Assembly: GCF_022201045.2 (NCBI RefSeq)
Contig: NC_068559.1
Span: forward strand, 27,969,501 to 28,033,500
Direction of reading: 5' to 3'
Source of the DNA: Citrus sinensis
Lineage: Eukaryota; Streptophyta; Magnoliopsida; Sapindales; Rutaceae
Length of the DNA stretch: 64,000 nt
Positions within the stretch are counted from its first letter, which is position 1; each line of letters starts with the position of its first letter. Below, one piece after another: positions 23,201-33,283 of the stretch. Under the pieces are notes generated by a model. The model saw only the letters and a list, made by a program, of their open reading frames with translations, ran no database searches and was not told the DNA's origin. The translations under genes were made by a program, and so were the position numbers.

Positions 23201-24835
23201 CAATCCTTCTTTAGCAATCCCTTGAGCCAGATGCACAGTCTTCTTCTTGTCCTTAATGAAACAAAGATTGGCAACAAACTCAATGGTTATGTCATTATCT
23301 TTCAAAAGTGTTGAAATACTAATGAGGTTTTTGGTTATTGCAGGCACATATAAGATGTCATTTAAGTGTAAAAGTGAGTCACATGATGTATGAAAGCAAG
23401 CATATCCAATATGTGATATATTCAAACCTTCCCCATTACCAACATGTAATAGCTGATTACCTGAATACTCCATTCCCATATTCAGATTCTGCAGATTGTT
23501 GGTGAGATGGTGAGTAGCACCACTGTCCAAGTACCATCCTTGATCAGCTAAGCCACCCTCTGAAGTTGTGAGAAAAGCAGCTTTTGTGTTTGACTGATAA
23601 GGGTTGAAGTTTGAGGGTGGATATGCAGGAGTGAAATCTTTGTTAAACCTGTTCCTACACTCAGCTGCAGTGTGCCTTGGCTTGAAACAAATTTGACAGA
23701 TGACAGCAGGAGAATTCTGAGCACCTTTGTTACCATTAAAGGCACCATTCTGACCAAATACACCATTGCCACTGTCACTCCAGTCACCTCTTCCTTGTCC
23801 AGAATAATTCCTGTTGAAATTGCCATTATTCCAGTGATTACCATCAGACCAGTTACCTCTTCCTTGGCCTGTAACACCTCTGCCAAAACCACCTCTTCCT
23901 CCATTATTGCTATTATAGCCTCCTCTGCCACCATTGTTCCCATTCCAGTTGACATTTTGATTCCAGTTACCAAAACCTCCTCCATTATTATTATTGTAGC
24001 CTCCTCTGCCCCCATTATTTCCATTCCAATTGGCATTTTGGTTCCAATTACCATAACCACCTCCAGTATTGCCATTAAATTTCTTGTTAGGTCCAGTCTG
24101 AGCCATATTGGCAGTATAGTTCAACTTAGCTTCTTTATTAGCATTTTGTTGATTACTCTCTATTCTAGCCTCATGAGTTAAAAGCATAGAATATGCTTCA
24201 TTTACTGACATTTTCAACATATTAGCTTCTATGTATACAACCACAGGATAATATGGCTGTCCTAATCCACATATCAGATGAGTTATAAAATCTAGATTGG
24301 TTACAGGACTTCCAGCCAAAGCAAGTTCATCACTCACAGCCTTAAGTTTGCTAAAATACTCAGTGATTGTCATTGATCCTTTTTTGAGATTATTAAGTAG
24401 CATTTTCAGATGTACTTTCTTAGCACCTGTTTCTGATCCAAATTGTTCTTCAATGTTAGTCCAGAGTTCATTAGATGAGTTAGAATTTACCACTAGACTG
24501 AGAATTTCAACACTGATCGATGACATCAACCAGCTCAGCAGCAACTGATCCTGCCTTTTCCAGTTATTGAACTCTGGATTTTCCTGTGGCTCAGCTACAG
24601 TTACTCGATCTGAATTTAAGCTTGCTTCTTCTTGATTATGAAACTGATTTGGACACTTTCTAGTTCCATCAAGAAGAGATTCAAGTCCATTGGCTCGAAT
24701 TGTAGAAAGGATCTGAGATTTCCAGATTGTGTAGTTTGATCTGTCTAATTTGATTGGATTTGTGAAGGTAAAAGAAGAAACAGTTTGATTAATGTTTGGA
24801 TTTGAGCTTGAAGAAGCCATGGCAGCTTGGATCAT
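20258..24835 (-). CDS. Copia gag-pol polyprotein, intact
   Basis: A 1525-residue single frame. In order: a UBN2-type gag (about 20-250); a Gly/Asn-rich linker of GGxGNWNQN-like repeats (about 255-370); a CCHC zinc knuckle (C-x2-C-x4-H-x4-C, about 380-393); an aspartic protease with Asp437 in DSGA; an integrase with an HHCC head and a DDE core (TDLWG, SDWGGE, ERKHR; about 610-780); reverse transcriptase with YVDD at 1211-1214; and RNase H (DADWG, AESEY, about 1375-1500). Every catalytic motif is present and I see no stop or frameshift. The family uses this protein to package, copy and integrate its RNA. The start is the first ATG after the primer site; a second ATG lies five codons later. The stop lies just before the polypurine tract. 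Potential autonomy is an inference. Confidence 0.94.
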   Translation of the reverse strand: MIQAAMASSSSNPNINQTVSSFTFTNPIKLDRSNYTIWKSQILSTIRANGLESLLDGTRKCPNQFHNQEEASLNSDRVTVAEPQENPEFNNWKRQDQLLLSWLMSSISVEILSLVVNSNSSNELWTNIEEQFGSETGAKKVHLKMLLNNLKKGSMTITEYFSKLKAVSDELALAGSPVTNLDFITHLICGLGQPYYPVVVYIEANMLKMSVNEAYSMLLTHEARIESNQQNANKEAKLNYTANMAQTGPNKKFNGNTGGGYGNWNQNANWNGNNGGRGGYNNNNGGGFGNWNQNVNWNGNNGGRGGYNSNNGGRGGFGRGVTGQGRGNWSDGNHWNNGNFNRNYSGQGRGDWSDSGNGVFGQNGAFNGNKGAQNSPAVICQICFKPRHTAAECRNRFNKDFTPAYPPSNFNPYQSNTKAAFLTTSEGGLADQGWYLDSGATHHLTNNLQNLNMGMEYSGNQLLHVGNGEGLNISHIGYACFHTSCDSLLHLNDILYVPAITKNLISISTLLKDNDITIEFVANLCFIKDKKKTVHLAQGIAKEGLYQLLSKDTFLSKSCSLAYVPRSMISVISNSASVLSNKAENKACTESVNSKSHVNITKSVVCGNLLHQRLGHPNKHALKNIIPHLSLKSSITLPDFCDACQYGKLHQLSFYSTGIKTSVPLELIHTDLWGPSPMPSFLHGYRYYISFVDDYTRYCWIFPLTFKSEALETFQNFKTLVEKQFNLSIKSVQSDWGGEFRSFVTFLQQEGISFRHSCPHTHHQNGVVERKHRHIVETGLTLLAQAQMPLSLWWESFHTASFLVNRLPTPVLNNISPFEKLHNRKPDYQFLKTFGCSCFPLLKPYNKHKLSFHTQKCLMIGYSPIHKGYKCLDPTGKVYVARNIQFNESEFPYTELFTSHKTVSSSSKFPQSENPFAVLNYQSISQDSSSTYPSASIPDSGAGSDSTALHTSPSISSHSISSTPPPTNTEPCSIHHPSTSTQTQISPPVHNTHSMVTRSKAGIFKPKSYLAVSQELEPTSVKLALSDPKWKQAMQAEFDALQVNETWELVPKEAAQKIIGNKWVFRIKYNPDGSISKHKARLVAKGFHQTPGVDFFETYSPVVKPCTIRVILSLAVMNHWPIRQLDVNNAFLNGILSEEVFMSQPEGFLHPQFPTHVCKLKKALYGLKQAPRAWYEKLKSSMLQWGFHTSRSDTSLFIQHTEGELVVVIIYVDDILVTGSHTRFVERIVHQLGTEYALKDLGEFNYFLGLEVTPSLEGLHLSQTKYIGDLLRKAQMLDSKGCQTPMSSTEKLTKDKGTPFENPSLYRSIVGSLQYVILTRPEIAFSVNKLSQFLTAPSVFHWQACKRVLRYLQLTANYGLQFYHTGKLTLTAFSDADWGSDLDDRKSIGGYCVYLGNNLISWSSKKQQIVSRSTAESEYRALALTTSEVLWITYLFKELQVQLLQTPELKCDNKSAEALASNPKYHSKTKHIELDLHFIREHVARKEVEINHVPSCEQVADILTKPLAVDQFNYLRSKLNVLPRP

Positions 24836-24848
24836 AGCTCTGATACCA

Positions 24849-25171
24849 AGTTAAAAACAGAGTTCGTGTGTTTGGATACAGAGAAAATGTATGAACCAGA
24901 GAGAAAATGTTGAGAGTATTCGAAGAGCAAAAATGAGAAAAATGATTTGTTATATAATTGATCTTGATGACAACTGTTGTATATATACATAATCTGGAAT
25001 GGTATACACGCGTTGTGTATGTGAAAAACAAAATCAAGGCTCAGTTACTAAACCGTTATTAACAACTAAAACTAACCAGCTGACTCAGCAAGTTACACAT
25101 CAGCAATACTAACAAACAAAAACTAATTAGCTCGTTAATTCTATAACTCCATAATATGAACTATCTTAACA
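24849..25171 (-). repeat. 5' LTR of the Ale-like copia element
   Basis: Identical by eye to 19922-20244. On the minus strand a TATATATAC box near 24980-24990 could start element transcription. Confidence 0.93.
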
Positions 25172-25705
25172 GAGACAAAGCTCTGTGCAAGTGATGTGTA
25201 TTCATCAGTTTGTACCAGTGACAGCCCGTAGTGGCTCTTGTCCGTGACCAAGGGATTTCCAGAAGGTGAGCCGCCTCGTTCTACTAATAGCACAGAGAAG
25301 TTTTCGGATAAAGTGGCAGCTAGCGGGCAGCCAGTGGTGCCTCCTCCAACAACAATGTAATCAAAGGACTTGCCAGCAACTTCTTTGACATCTGAAGTCA
25401 TGTAATGAGGGAGTCCTCTTACTTTTCCTAGGACACAATTAATAAAATGATCCGAATATGAGATCATTACATGTTGCGATTGAATTTGAATGAACATGTC
25501 TACGTTTAAGCTTCTCATGTATATGAAAACAGCGTAGGAACCAGCAATCGAGTAGCAAGCATACCTTCAGCTTCAGGCAACACATGAAGGTTTAGTAGTA
25601 AAAAGCCAACGGCTATGAGAAGCTCATGAGAATTAACTGTCTGTCCAACTGCAAACTTCATTTTTGGCAGCGCATGAGTGGGGATCCTGCTTTCAGTCTG
25701 AGATC

Positions 25706-25715
25706 GAATATAAAG
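25706..25715 (-). promoter_or_regulatory. Candidate TATA box of GMC2, abutting the gypsy insertion
   Basis: TTTATATTCG on the minus strand lies about 48 bases upstream of the GMC2 start, the same distance as the GMC1 TATA. The gypsy target duplication AAGTC (25713-25717) overlaps its upstream edge, so the core promoter was cut from everything upstream. Confidence 0.45.
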
Positions 25716-25717
25716 TC

Positions 25718-26512
25718 TGTTTGGGAGAGATACTCTTTGGGATAAATATGTCGACGAGACCAGGAATGACGAGCAGATATCTGATGGCAGAGCTCTGCGA
25801 ACCGGTGTGTTCCATAAAAGCCTGGCACGCGGAGGAACAGGAGCAGAAATATCCTGCTCGTCCACGATGTTGTCATCCGCGAGGCCAATTCCCTATAAAA
25901 GGTATACGGCCATTCCGGCTAGAGGTCGATAGGCGAGGAGACCCGGTCGACGGCAGTTGGCAAGACATGCTCTCCAGCCCGAGAATCTAGGCACGACATC
26001 CACGCTTTCTCCTGAGCCGTGGCGTAACACGCAAGATCTCACAGAACCACGACAGCCACGCTTTCCCCTGAACCGTGGCGTAACACGCAAGATCTCACAG
26101 AACCACGACAGCCACGCTTTCCCCTGAACCGTGGCGTAACACGCAAGATCCCCCGTTTGCCCATACCGCAGCAGTCAGAGCCCCAGACCCTCTCGAAAAA
26201 AGCGGAAAACTGGGATTCAGAGGGAGCCTATAAAAAGGTAGCCAACGAAGGTAAAAGGGTTAGCATTTTCAAGATAAAAGAGGAAACCACAAAAAAGCCA
26301 TAAGACCTGTGGCAAGCGTTCCCCGAACCTTCATATCTGACTTGAGCGTCGGAGGGTTTGCGCCGGGAGAACAACCGGCGTACTCTGACTTGTCTGTGTG
26401 TGCAGGGACATCTGGAGAAGAAGCATTACTAGGAGACCTCCTGGTCGTGGTAAAGTTGATCGAGCAGGGATCCTGGTCGTAGAACGAGGAGAACCGGAAT
26501 CTCGCATCAACA
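25718..26512 (+). repeat. 5' LTR of the Tat gypsy element
   Basis: 795 bp, with three 56-bp units at 26001-26152. Two TATA-like sites occur, CTATAAAAGG near 25895 and CTATAAAAAGG near 26228. Confidence 0.93.
26001..26152 (+). repeat. 56-bp tandem array in the gypsy 5' LTR
   Basis: Units begin CACGCTTT at 26001, 26057 and 26113. The third is truncated. The right LTR carries only two such starts, at 36104 and 36160. Confidence 0.93.
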
Positions 26513-26589
26513 TTTTGGCGCCGTCTGTGGGGACTAGAGCAAAAAGCTTTTGCTGATAGCAAGAAGAGGGGTGGAGTAAGCGAAAAGCA

Positions 26590-29500
26590 ATGGAGACAGG
26601 AGGAAGTAGTGCACAAGGGGGTGATATGAGGCTTAACGATTCCGTGACGCTGAGGGAGATAGTCAGTGAGGCACGGGAAAAAGTCATGTTCGACCGGATG
26701 GAACGAATGGAAAAGCAGATGGAGACCTTGACAACCATTCTGCATGAGCTACGGAGCGAGCGAATGGTAACCCAAGAGGGAAGGGTGAGAGGCGGTGGAG
26801 TGGCACCAGGTCCCGATAGTGCGGGGAGAGGTCAAACCACAGGGAGATTTGGTGGTGAGAGGGGTAACGCACCTCTACGGGGAGAATTTCACAGAGAAAG
26901 AGAGCGGTCCCCGGCAAGACAGACTTGTGACGCGGACGACGGGGTGGTGAATGCAGAGGAAACCGAGTTGAGGCAACACTTGCAAGATGTAGAGCAGGAG
27001 CGGGATCAAGTTGCAGCACGTGACCCTGGTCGTGCAGGGCAGCTGGAGGAGGAAGTGCGCAGACTAGCGCAGATAATTGACGATATGCAAGGGAGGAACA
27101 GAGCCCCTGGTTGGAGGATAATGCTGGACGGAGAATCACCGCTCTCAGCAGAGATCATGAGGGCAGTTATTCCGAGAGATTTCCGCCTCCCCGACCTCAG
27201 GTACGCGGGAAGAACTGACCCGCTGATGCACATAGAGCGCTTCAACGACATGACTGGGGTACAAGGATTATCTCAATCACAAAGGTGCAGGGTGTTCCCG
27301 CTATCCCTTGAGGGACGTGCACGAGAATGGTACAGGAAACTTCCTCGGGGCAGCGTTAAAACCTTCGAACAGATGTGCCAGGAATTCGCGGAGCAGTTCA
27401 GTGGGGCGATGTCACCGGAAGATGACATGATGGAGCTGAAAAGCATGAAACAGGGGAGCAAGAAACCCTTCGGGAATTCATCAAGAGGTTTCATCGGGCT
27501 GTCCTCGACTTGGGAGCCTTCAACCACCCTCAGGCGTTAAGGGGATTGAAAGAAGGGGTGAAGATAGGAAGGCTGTGGTACAATTTGAGAAGCCCAGCTA
27601 TTCAAACGTATGCGGCCGCATACGAACAGGCTAAAAGAGACATCGAGATTGAAGAGGAGAAGGCTGCACGGATCAAGACAGACCAGTTAGAAGGGCTGGG
27701 GAGGAGAGAGATGAAAGCATTACCAGGGAACGGGCCGATCAGGAGGAGGGACCACCAGGCCTCCGGTAGTGGGGGAGGAGGCAGGGTCACTGCTTACCAG
27801 CCTCATCAAAGGCCACCACAGTATCAACGCAGCAGGGCGCAACCTCCTCGTTCCCCAGCTAGGGAGCCTTGGAGAAGGCATGAGTTGGCATCTGGTGATC
27901 TTCATCAGCACCCCCACGGTAGCAGAGCGAGCAGACCAGAAGTACTTCCACCGCCCCCAACTCAGAGCGGGGCAAACAGAGAAAGAGCAGTGCACCTGAT
28001 CGACCAGAACCCGGACTATGGGCGATACACTTCCTTGAAGATGTCCCTGGATGAGGTGTACGAGGCCATAAAGGATCGAGGGCTGCTGCACCTCCCTACA
28101 CCAATAACAAAGCTGCCCAACAGGAGGGATAGAGGACGTTATTGTAAGTTCCATGGCACCCATGGCCATACCACAGCAAAGTGTAGAGATCTCAAGACCC
28201 AAGTCGAAGATCTGGTGAGAAATCGGTACCTGGACGAGTTTATGGATGGGACTTTCCCGATGGTGGCCACAACAGATGAATGGGAGCAGAGTGATAGAAT
28301 CTTGAGGCACGAGCAGCCCGCGGTAAGGGTGATAGCGGGGGGCCCAACGTTGGCCGGAGATTCAAACAGATCGAGAAAAAATTATGCTAGGTACGCCATG
28401 ACCAGTAAAGAGGTACTCCTCAACACCCCAGCAGCCAAACGGGCAAGGGTCAGGCAAGTGCCAATCATGTGGACGGATGAGGATGAGGAAGGGATCCTAT
28501 ACCCCCACGAGGATGCCTTAGTCATCAAGGCTACGGTCGCTAGCAAGAAGTTTGACCGGATACTGGTTGATACAGGGAGCTCAGTTGATGTGTTATTTAA
28601 GTCAACCCTAGAAGAGATGGGAATAGCCGACCGGAAGTTGGAACACACCAACACCTCCTTGAAGGGGTTCGGAGGAGGGAAGCTGGTTCCTCTGGGCGTG
28701 GTCGAACTACCTATCACAATTGGGAGCCCCCCGACAAAAAGAACAATGATACTGGACTTTGTCGTAGTGGAGGAGGAAGGTCCTTACCAGATGATCCTAG
28801 GTCGGCCATTTTTAAGGATGAGCAAAGCGGTGTTGTCCAACCATTATCTAGCTCTGAAGTACCGGGTGAATGGGGTAGTAGGAGTGGTACGAGGAGACCA
28901 GAGGATCGCAAGAAGCTGCTACTCCTCGGCAGCAAGGGAGGCAATGCAGATAACATCCCTCGATACCCGAGTGGAAAACAAGACTGGCAGGCAAGAACCT
29001 GTAGAGGATCTGGAAACGGTAAGCATGGGACCAGAGAACCCGGGAAAGACGATCAGAATCGAGTCGAGACTGAAGGGAGAGCAAAAGCAGGAGTTGGTGA
29101 AATGTTTACGGGCTCATGCTGATGTGTTTGCCTGGACACATGAAGACATGCCAGGGATTGACCCTGAGGTAGCGTGTCATAAGCTGGCAATAAAGAAAGG
29201 TGCTCGGGCAGTAAGGCAGAAGAGAAGGTGCTTCAACCAGAAGAGGTATGAGGCTGTAAATGACGAGGTGGAGAAGCTCCTGAGAGCAGGGTTCATTCGG
29301 GAAGTCAGTTACCCAGAGTGGATATCAAATGTGGTGTTGGTAAAGAAGGCAAACGGCAAGTGGAGGATGTGTGTGGATTTCACAGACCTCAACAAGGCGT
29401 GCCCAAAAGACAGCTTCCCTTTACCAAGGATCGATCAGCTAGTAGATTCAACAGCTGGACATGGTCTGCTTAGCTTCATGGACGCATTCTCGGGATACAA

Positions 29501-32234
29501 CCAGATCCCCATGTACGAGCAGGATGAGGAGAGCACGGCTTTCATCACTAACCAAGGTTTGTTCTGTTACAGGGTGATGCCATTCGGTCTCAAGAATGCT
29601 GGGGCCACCTATCAAAGGCTGGTGAACAAAATCTTTAAGCCGTTGATCGGGAAAACCATGGAGGTGTACGTGGATGACATGATCACCAAGTCCAAGATCC
29701 CGAAGGAACACATCAGACACCTTGAGGAGACATTCGAGCTTTTGAGGAAGTATAAGATGAAGCTCAATCCGGAGAAGTGTGCTTTTGGGGTCGAGTCAGG
29801 GAAATTCCTGGGATTCATGGTGAGCCATAGGGAGATTGAAGCAAATCCCGAGAAAATCCAGGCGATTGTGCAAATGACGTCTCCTCGTAACCTGAAGGAG
29901 ACACAGGGCCTCACGGGGAGGTTGGCGGCGTTGAGCAGATTCATATCCAAAGCTACAGACAAGTGTCAGCCATTCTTTCAAGTGATCAAGAGGGGAAAGA
30001 AAACAGAATGGACCCCAGAATGCGAGGAAGCCTTCCGGAACTTGAAACAATACTTGCAGCAAGCTTCGCTGCTGTCCACACCGAGGAACGGGGACAAGTT
30101 GTATCTGTATTTGGCGGTATCGGATCGGGCCGCCAGTTCTGTTCTGGTGAGAGAGGAAGAAGGAGTTCAGTATCCGATATACTACACCAGCAAGGCCCTG
30201 CTCGACGCGGAGACCAGATACCCACCGTTGGAGAAATGGGCACTTGCCCTTGTGGTTGCTGCTCGGAAGTTGAGGCCATATTTCCAAGCATTCCCGGTCT
30301 CGGTAATAACAAACCAGCCATTGCGTCAAACTCTGCACAAGCCAGATGCCTCTGGTCGACTCGTCAAGTGGGCTGTGGAGCTGAGCGAGTTCGACATAGA
30401 CTATAAACCCCGCGCAGCGATAAAGGCCCAGGCAATGGCCGATTTCGTAGCTGAATTCACAGAGCCCGAAACATGCTTAGGTCAACAAGATGCAGTTATA
30501 GGCAATGACGAAACTCAAGTATGGCAGATGTCTGTAGATGGGTCATCAGGGGAGCGGGGTTCAGGAGCAGGGATCGTCCTGGAAGGCCCAGAGGGGGAGG
30601 AGATCTCTTATGCTGTAAAGTTGGAATTTGCAGCCACAAATAACCAGGCAGAGTACGAAGCCTTGATAGCAGGCCTGGAATTGGCTAGGGCCGTGAAAGC
30701 AGACAGAGTTAAGATCAGAACTGATTCCCAGCTGATTGCGAATCATGTCAGTGAAAGATTCCAACCAAGAGAGGAGAAGATGGAACAGTACCTGAAGATA
30801 GTCAGGCAGATGATGGGGAAGTTCGAAGCAGTGGAGGTGATACAAATCCCCAGGGAGCAGAATAGGCGAGCAGACATTTTGGCTAGGATGGCAGCAGTAG
30901 CCGACCCAAAAATGCCAAAGTCGGTCCCTCTAGAAATGAAGTCCACCCCAAGTATCGAGCAGAATTTGGGGGTGTTGCGGATAGAACAAAAATGCTCGTG
31001 GAGGGACCCGATAGTTTCATACCTTAGAGACGGGGTATTACCACCACATAAGCTGCGAGCTCGGAAGATTAGAGCTCAGGCCTCGAGATACACGATGATC
31101 GATGGGGTACTGTATCGGCGAGGATACACATTACCGTTCCTTCGGTGTTTGGATGACGACGACGCGGATTACGTGCTGAGAGAAGTACATGAAGGAATTT
31201 GTGGAAATCATTCTGGCGGGAGGTCCCTGGCCCACAAGGTCCTAAGGCAGGGATATTTCTAGCCGACAATGCACCAGGATGCGCAAAAGAAAACCAGGGG
31301 TTGTGCAAGCTGCCAGAGTTTTGCAAGTTTCTCCAACCAACCGCCAGAGAAGCTCACCTCTATGGCCTCCCCTTGGCCATTTGCTCAATGGGGAATTGAT
31401 CTGATCGGCCCATTGCCAAAAGGACGAGGAGCAGCAACACATGCAATAGTTGCTATAGATTACTTCACGAAGTGGATAGAGGTGGAAGCCCTTAGCAGGA
31501 TCACGGAGAAGAAAACAACAGACTTCGTGTGGAGAAACCTGGTCTGTCGATACGGGATCCCTTATGCCTTGGTAACGGATAATGGCAGGCAGTTCGATAA
31601 TCACAGCTTCAGGGATTTCTGCCAGAACCTCGGGATAGAGCTGAAGTATTGCTCGCCTGCTCACCCTCAATCGAATAGACAAGTAGAAGCCGCCAACAAG
31701 ACCATCAAGAGGCTTCTGAAAACCAGGCTTGGTGCAAAAAAGGGTGCGTGGGTTGACGAGCTGTCAGGTGTGCTATGGGCATATAGAACAACCCACAAAA
31801 CCGCAACGGGGGAGACACCGTTCGCTTTGGCTTTCGGACACGAAGCGGTCGTGCCGGCCGAGATAGGAACGACCACACACCGGACAGATCATTTCAATGA
31901 GCAGGAGAACGACGAGCAGATATGTTTGAATCTTGATCTGCTGACGGAAAAGAGGGAGCAAGCAGCCGAGCGATCAGTCACTTACCAACAGAGGGTTGCT
32001 CGGTACTATAACCAGAAGGTGAACATACGGCAATTCAGGGTCGGAGACTGGGTACTGAGAAGAGTGAATCAGAGCACCAAAGATTCCACTCAAGGAGTGC
32101 TGGGACCGAATTGGGAAGGGCCATATAGAGTCAAGCAGATAGCGGGACCCGGAGCTTACAGGCTGGTTCGCGCGGACGGCCACGAGGTGAAACGCCCATG
32201 GAACGCAGCACACCTCCGAAAATACTTCCAGTAA
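26590..32234 (+). pseudogene. Tat gypsy gag-pol, frameshifted and nonsense-mutated
   Basis: Gag starts at the ATG at 26590. Near 27452-27457 one G appears lost from a G-run, shifting the frame; coding resumes in the next frame. Downstream come a gag zinc-finger-like CKFHGTHGHTTAKC (about 28140), aspartic protease with VDTGSS (28567-28584), reverse transcriptase with YVDD (about 29667), a first RNase H (about 30090-30430), a second RNase H with DGSSG and NNQAEYEAL (about 30530-30870), and integrase with an HHCC head and TDNGRQF plus VEAANK core motifs. A TAG at 31260-31262 cuts the integrase head where the family has Trp, and the SNRQV motif replaces the usual SNGQV. No intact polyprotein can be made without suppression. 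Confidence 0.9.
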
Positions 32235-32373
32235 GATTTGCTCGCATTTGAAAGCTATTTCTGCTCAGGCTCATTATCGCTTATCTTTTACGCTTTATGT
32301 CCCAAACAATTTTATGTAAGTCGAATCCTGCCATTAATGAAGCAATTTTACGCTTGAAACCAAGAAATTATCC

Positions 32374-33107
32374 AAGACATGCAAAGGCTCGCCAAGTCTC
32401 AAAGCCTGTGTTATGGCGAGACAGAAGCCAAGCATGCCAGGATCTGCTCGGCCACGAGAAGGCAGCAGAATCCCAACCTTTGAAGAAATTATCCAAGGCA
32501 TGCAAAGGCTCGTCAAGTCTCAAAGCCTGTCTTATGGCGAGACAGAAGCCAAGCATGCCAGGATCTGCTCGGCCACGAGAAGGCAGCAGAATCCCAACCT
32601 TTGAAGAATCTGAGGCATGCAAAGACTCGTCAAGTCTCAAAGCCTGTCTTATGGCGAGACAGAAGCCAAGCATGCCAGGATCTGCTCGGCCACGAGAAGG
32701 CAGCAGAATCCCAACCTTTGAAGAATCCAAGGCATGCAAAGGCTCGCCAAGTCTCAAAGCCTGTCTTATGGCGAGACAGAAGCCAAGCATGCCAGGATCT
32801 GCTCGGCCACGAGAAGGCAGCAGAATCCCAACCTTTGAAGAATCCGAGGCATGCAAAGGCTCGTCAAGTCTCAAAGCCTGTCTTATGGCGAGACAGAAGC
32901 CAAGCATGCCAGGACCTGCTCGACCACGAGAAGGCGAGCAGACTCCAAAACGTTTGAAGAGATTATCCAAGGCATGCAAAGGCTCGCCAAGTCTCAAAGC
33001 CTGTCTTATGGCGAGACCAAAGCCAAGCATGCCAGGATCTGCTCGACCGCACAAAGGCAAACCGAACACCAAGCATTGAAAGATCTTAAAAGGCATGCGG
33101 CAAAACC
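32374..33107 (+). repeat. Tandem repeats of 117-123 bp between pol and the antisense gene
   Basis: CATGCAAAG or CATGC starts lie at 32378, 32499, 32616, 32733, 32850 and 32973, with a partial one at 33094. Spacings are 121, 117, 117, 117, 123 and 121. The three 117-bp units are nearly identical. Each unit contains a GGCGAGAC and a GCATGCCAGGA block. Confidence 0.93.
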
Positions 33108-33283
33108 ATGAGCCAGGTCGGAACCTGCTCGTCTAGACAAAGACAAGCAGATTCTCAAACGAAAATTAACTCATAATTACAACACAAGAAAGTAATCAAA
33201 AAAAAAATAAATATATATATATATATATCTTTATTAATTGGTTAATGATTAACAGAGGGGATAATCTTCATGAACATTGTCCA

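Larger units (their letters stand above)
19922..25171 (-). mobile_element. Young complete Ty1/copia retrotransposon (Ale/Retrofit-like)
   Basis: A 5250-bp element in the same orientation as GMC2. Its two LTRs (323 bp each) are identical by eye and are flanked by the 5-bp target duplication GAGAC (19917-19921 and 25172-25176). Directly inside the 5' LTR (right side) is a tRNA-Met type primer site, TGGTATCAGAGC on the minus strand. A G-rich polypurine tract (GAAGGGGGC) precedes the 3' LTR (left side). One uninterrupted polyprotein frame fills the interior. The lineage call rests on the gag start and domain order and was not checked by phylogeny. Confidence 0.95.
18559..25661 (-). pseudogene. 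Second GMC oxidoreductase (GMC2), split by a copia insertion
   Basis: A tandem paralogue of GMC1 with the same three-exon plan. Exon 1 is 25565-25661 (97 nt, signal peptide). Exon 2 is interrupted, with 25172-25427 before and 19519-19916 after the insert. Exon 3 is 18559-19430. Counting the 5-bp target duplication once, exon 2 is 256+398 = 654 nt, exactly as in GMC1, and every splice site is preserved. Without the element it would encode 540 residues with both GMC signatures, HYHGG and GTNPMAT intact. The break falls between the N-terminal FAD-binding region and GMC signature 1. The upstream part now runs into a stop inside the LTR after QSFVS. A gypsy element also separates the gene from its upstream region, beyond the TATA box. 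Loss looks recent because I see no other lesion. Confidence 0.92.

Noticed and set aside
23548-24181. Ile/Met-rich frames on both strands within the copia gag linker
   Set aside because: Frame shadows of the Gly/Asn-rich repeat coding region.
26269-26745. Minus-strand open frames across the gypsy LTR and gag start
   Set aside because: These are shadows of the LTR and gag. The same frames recur in the other LTR, and no domain is present.
32297-33079. A 260-codon open frame rich in SLKACLMARQKPSMPG repeats
   Set aside because: It is a translation of the tandem-repeat array. Other frames on both strands are also open, and there is no start context or domain.
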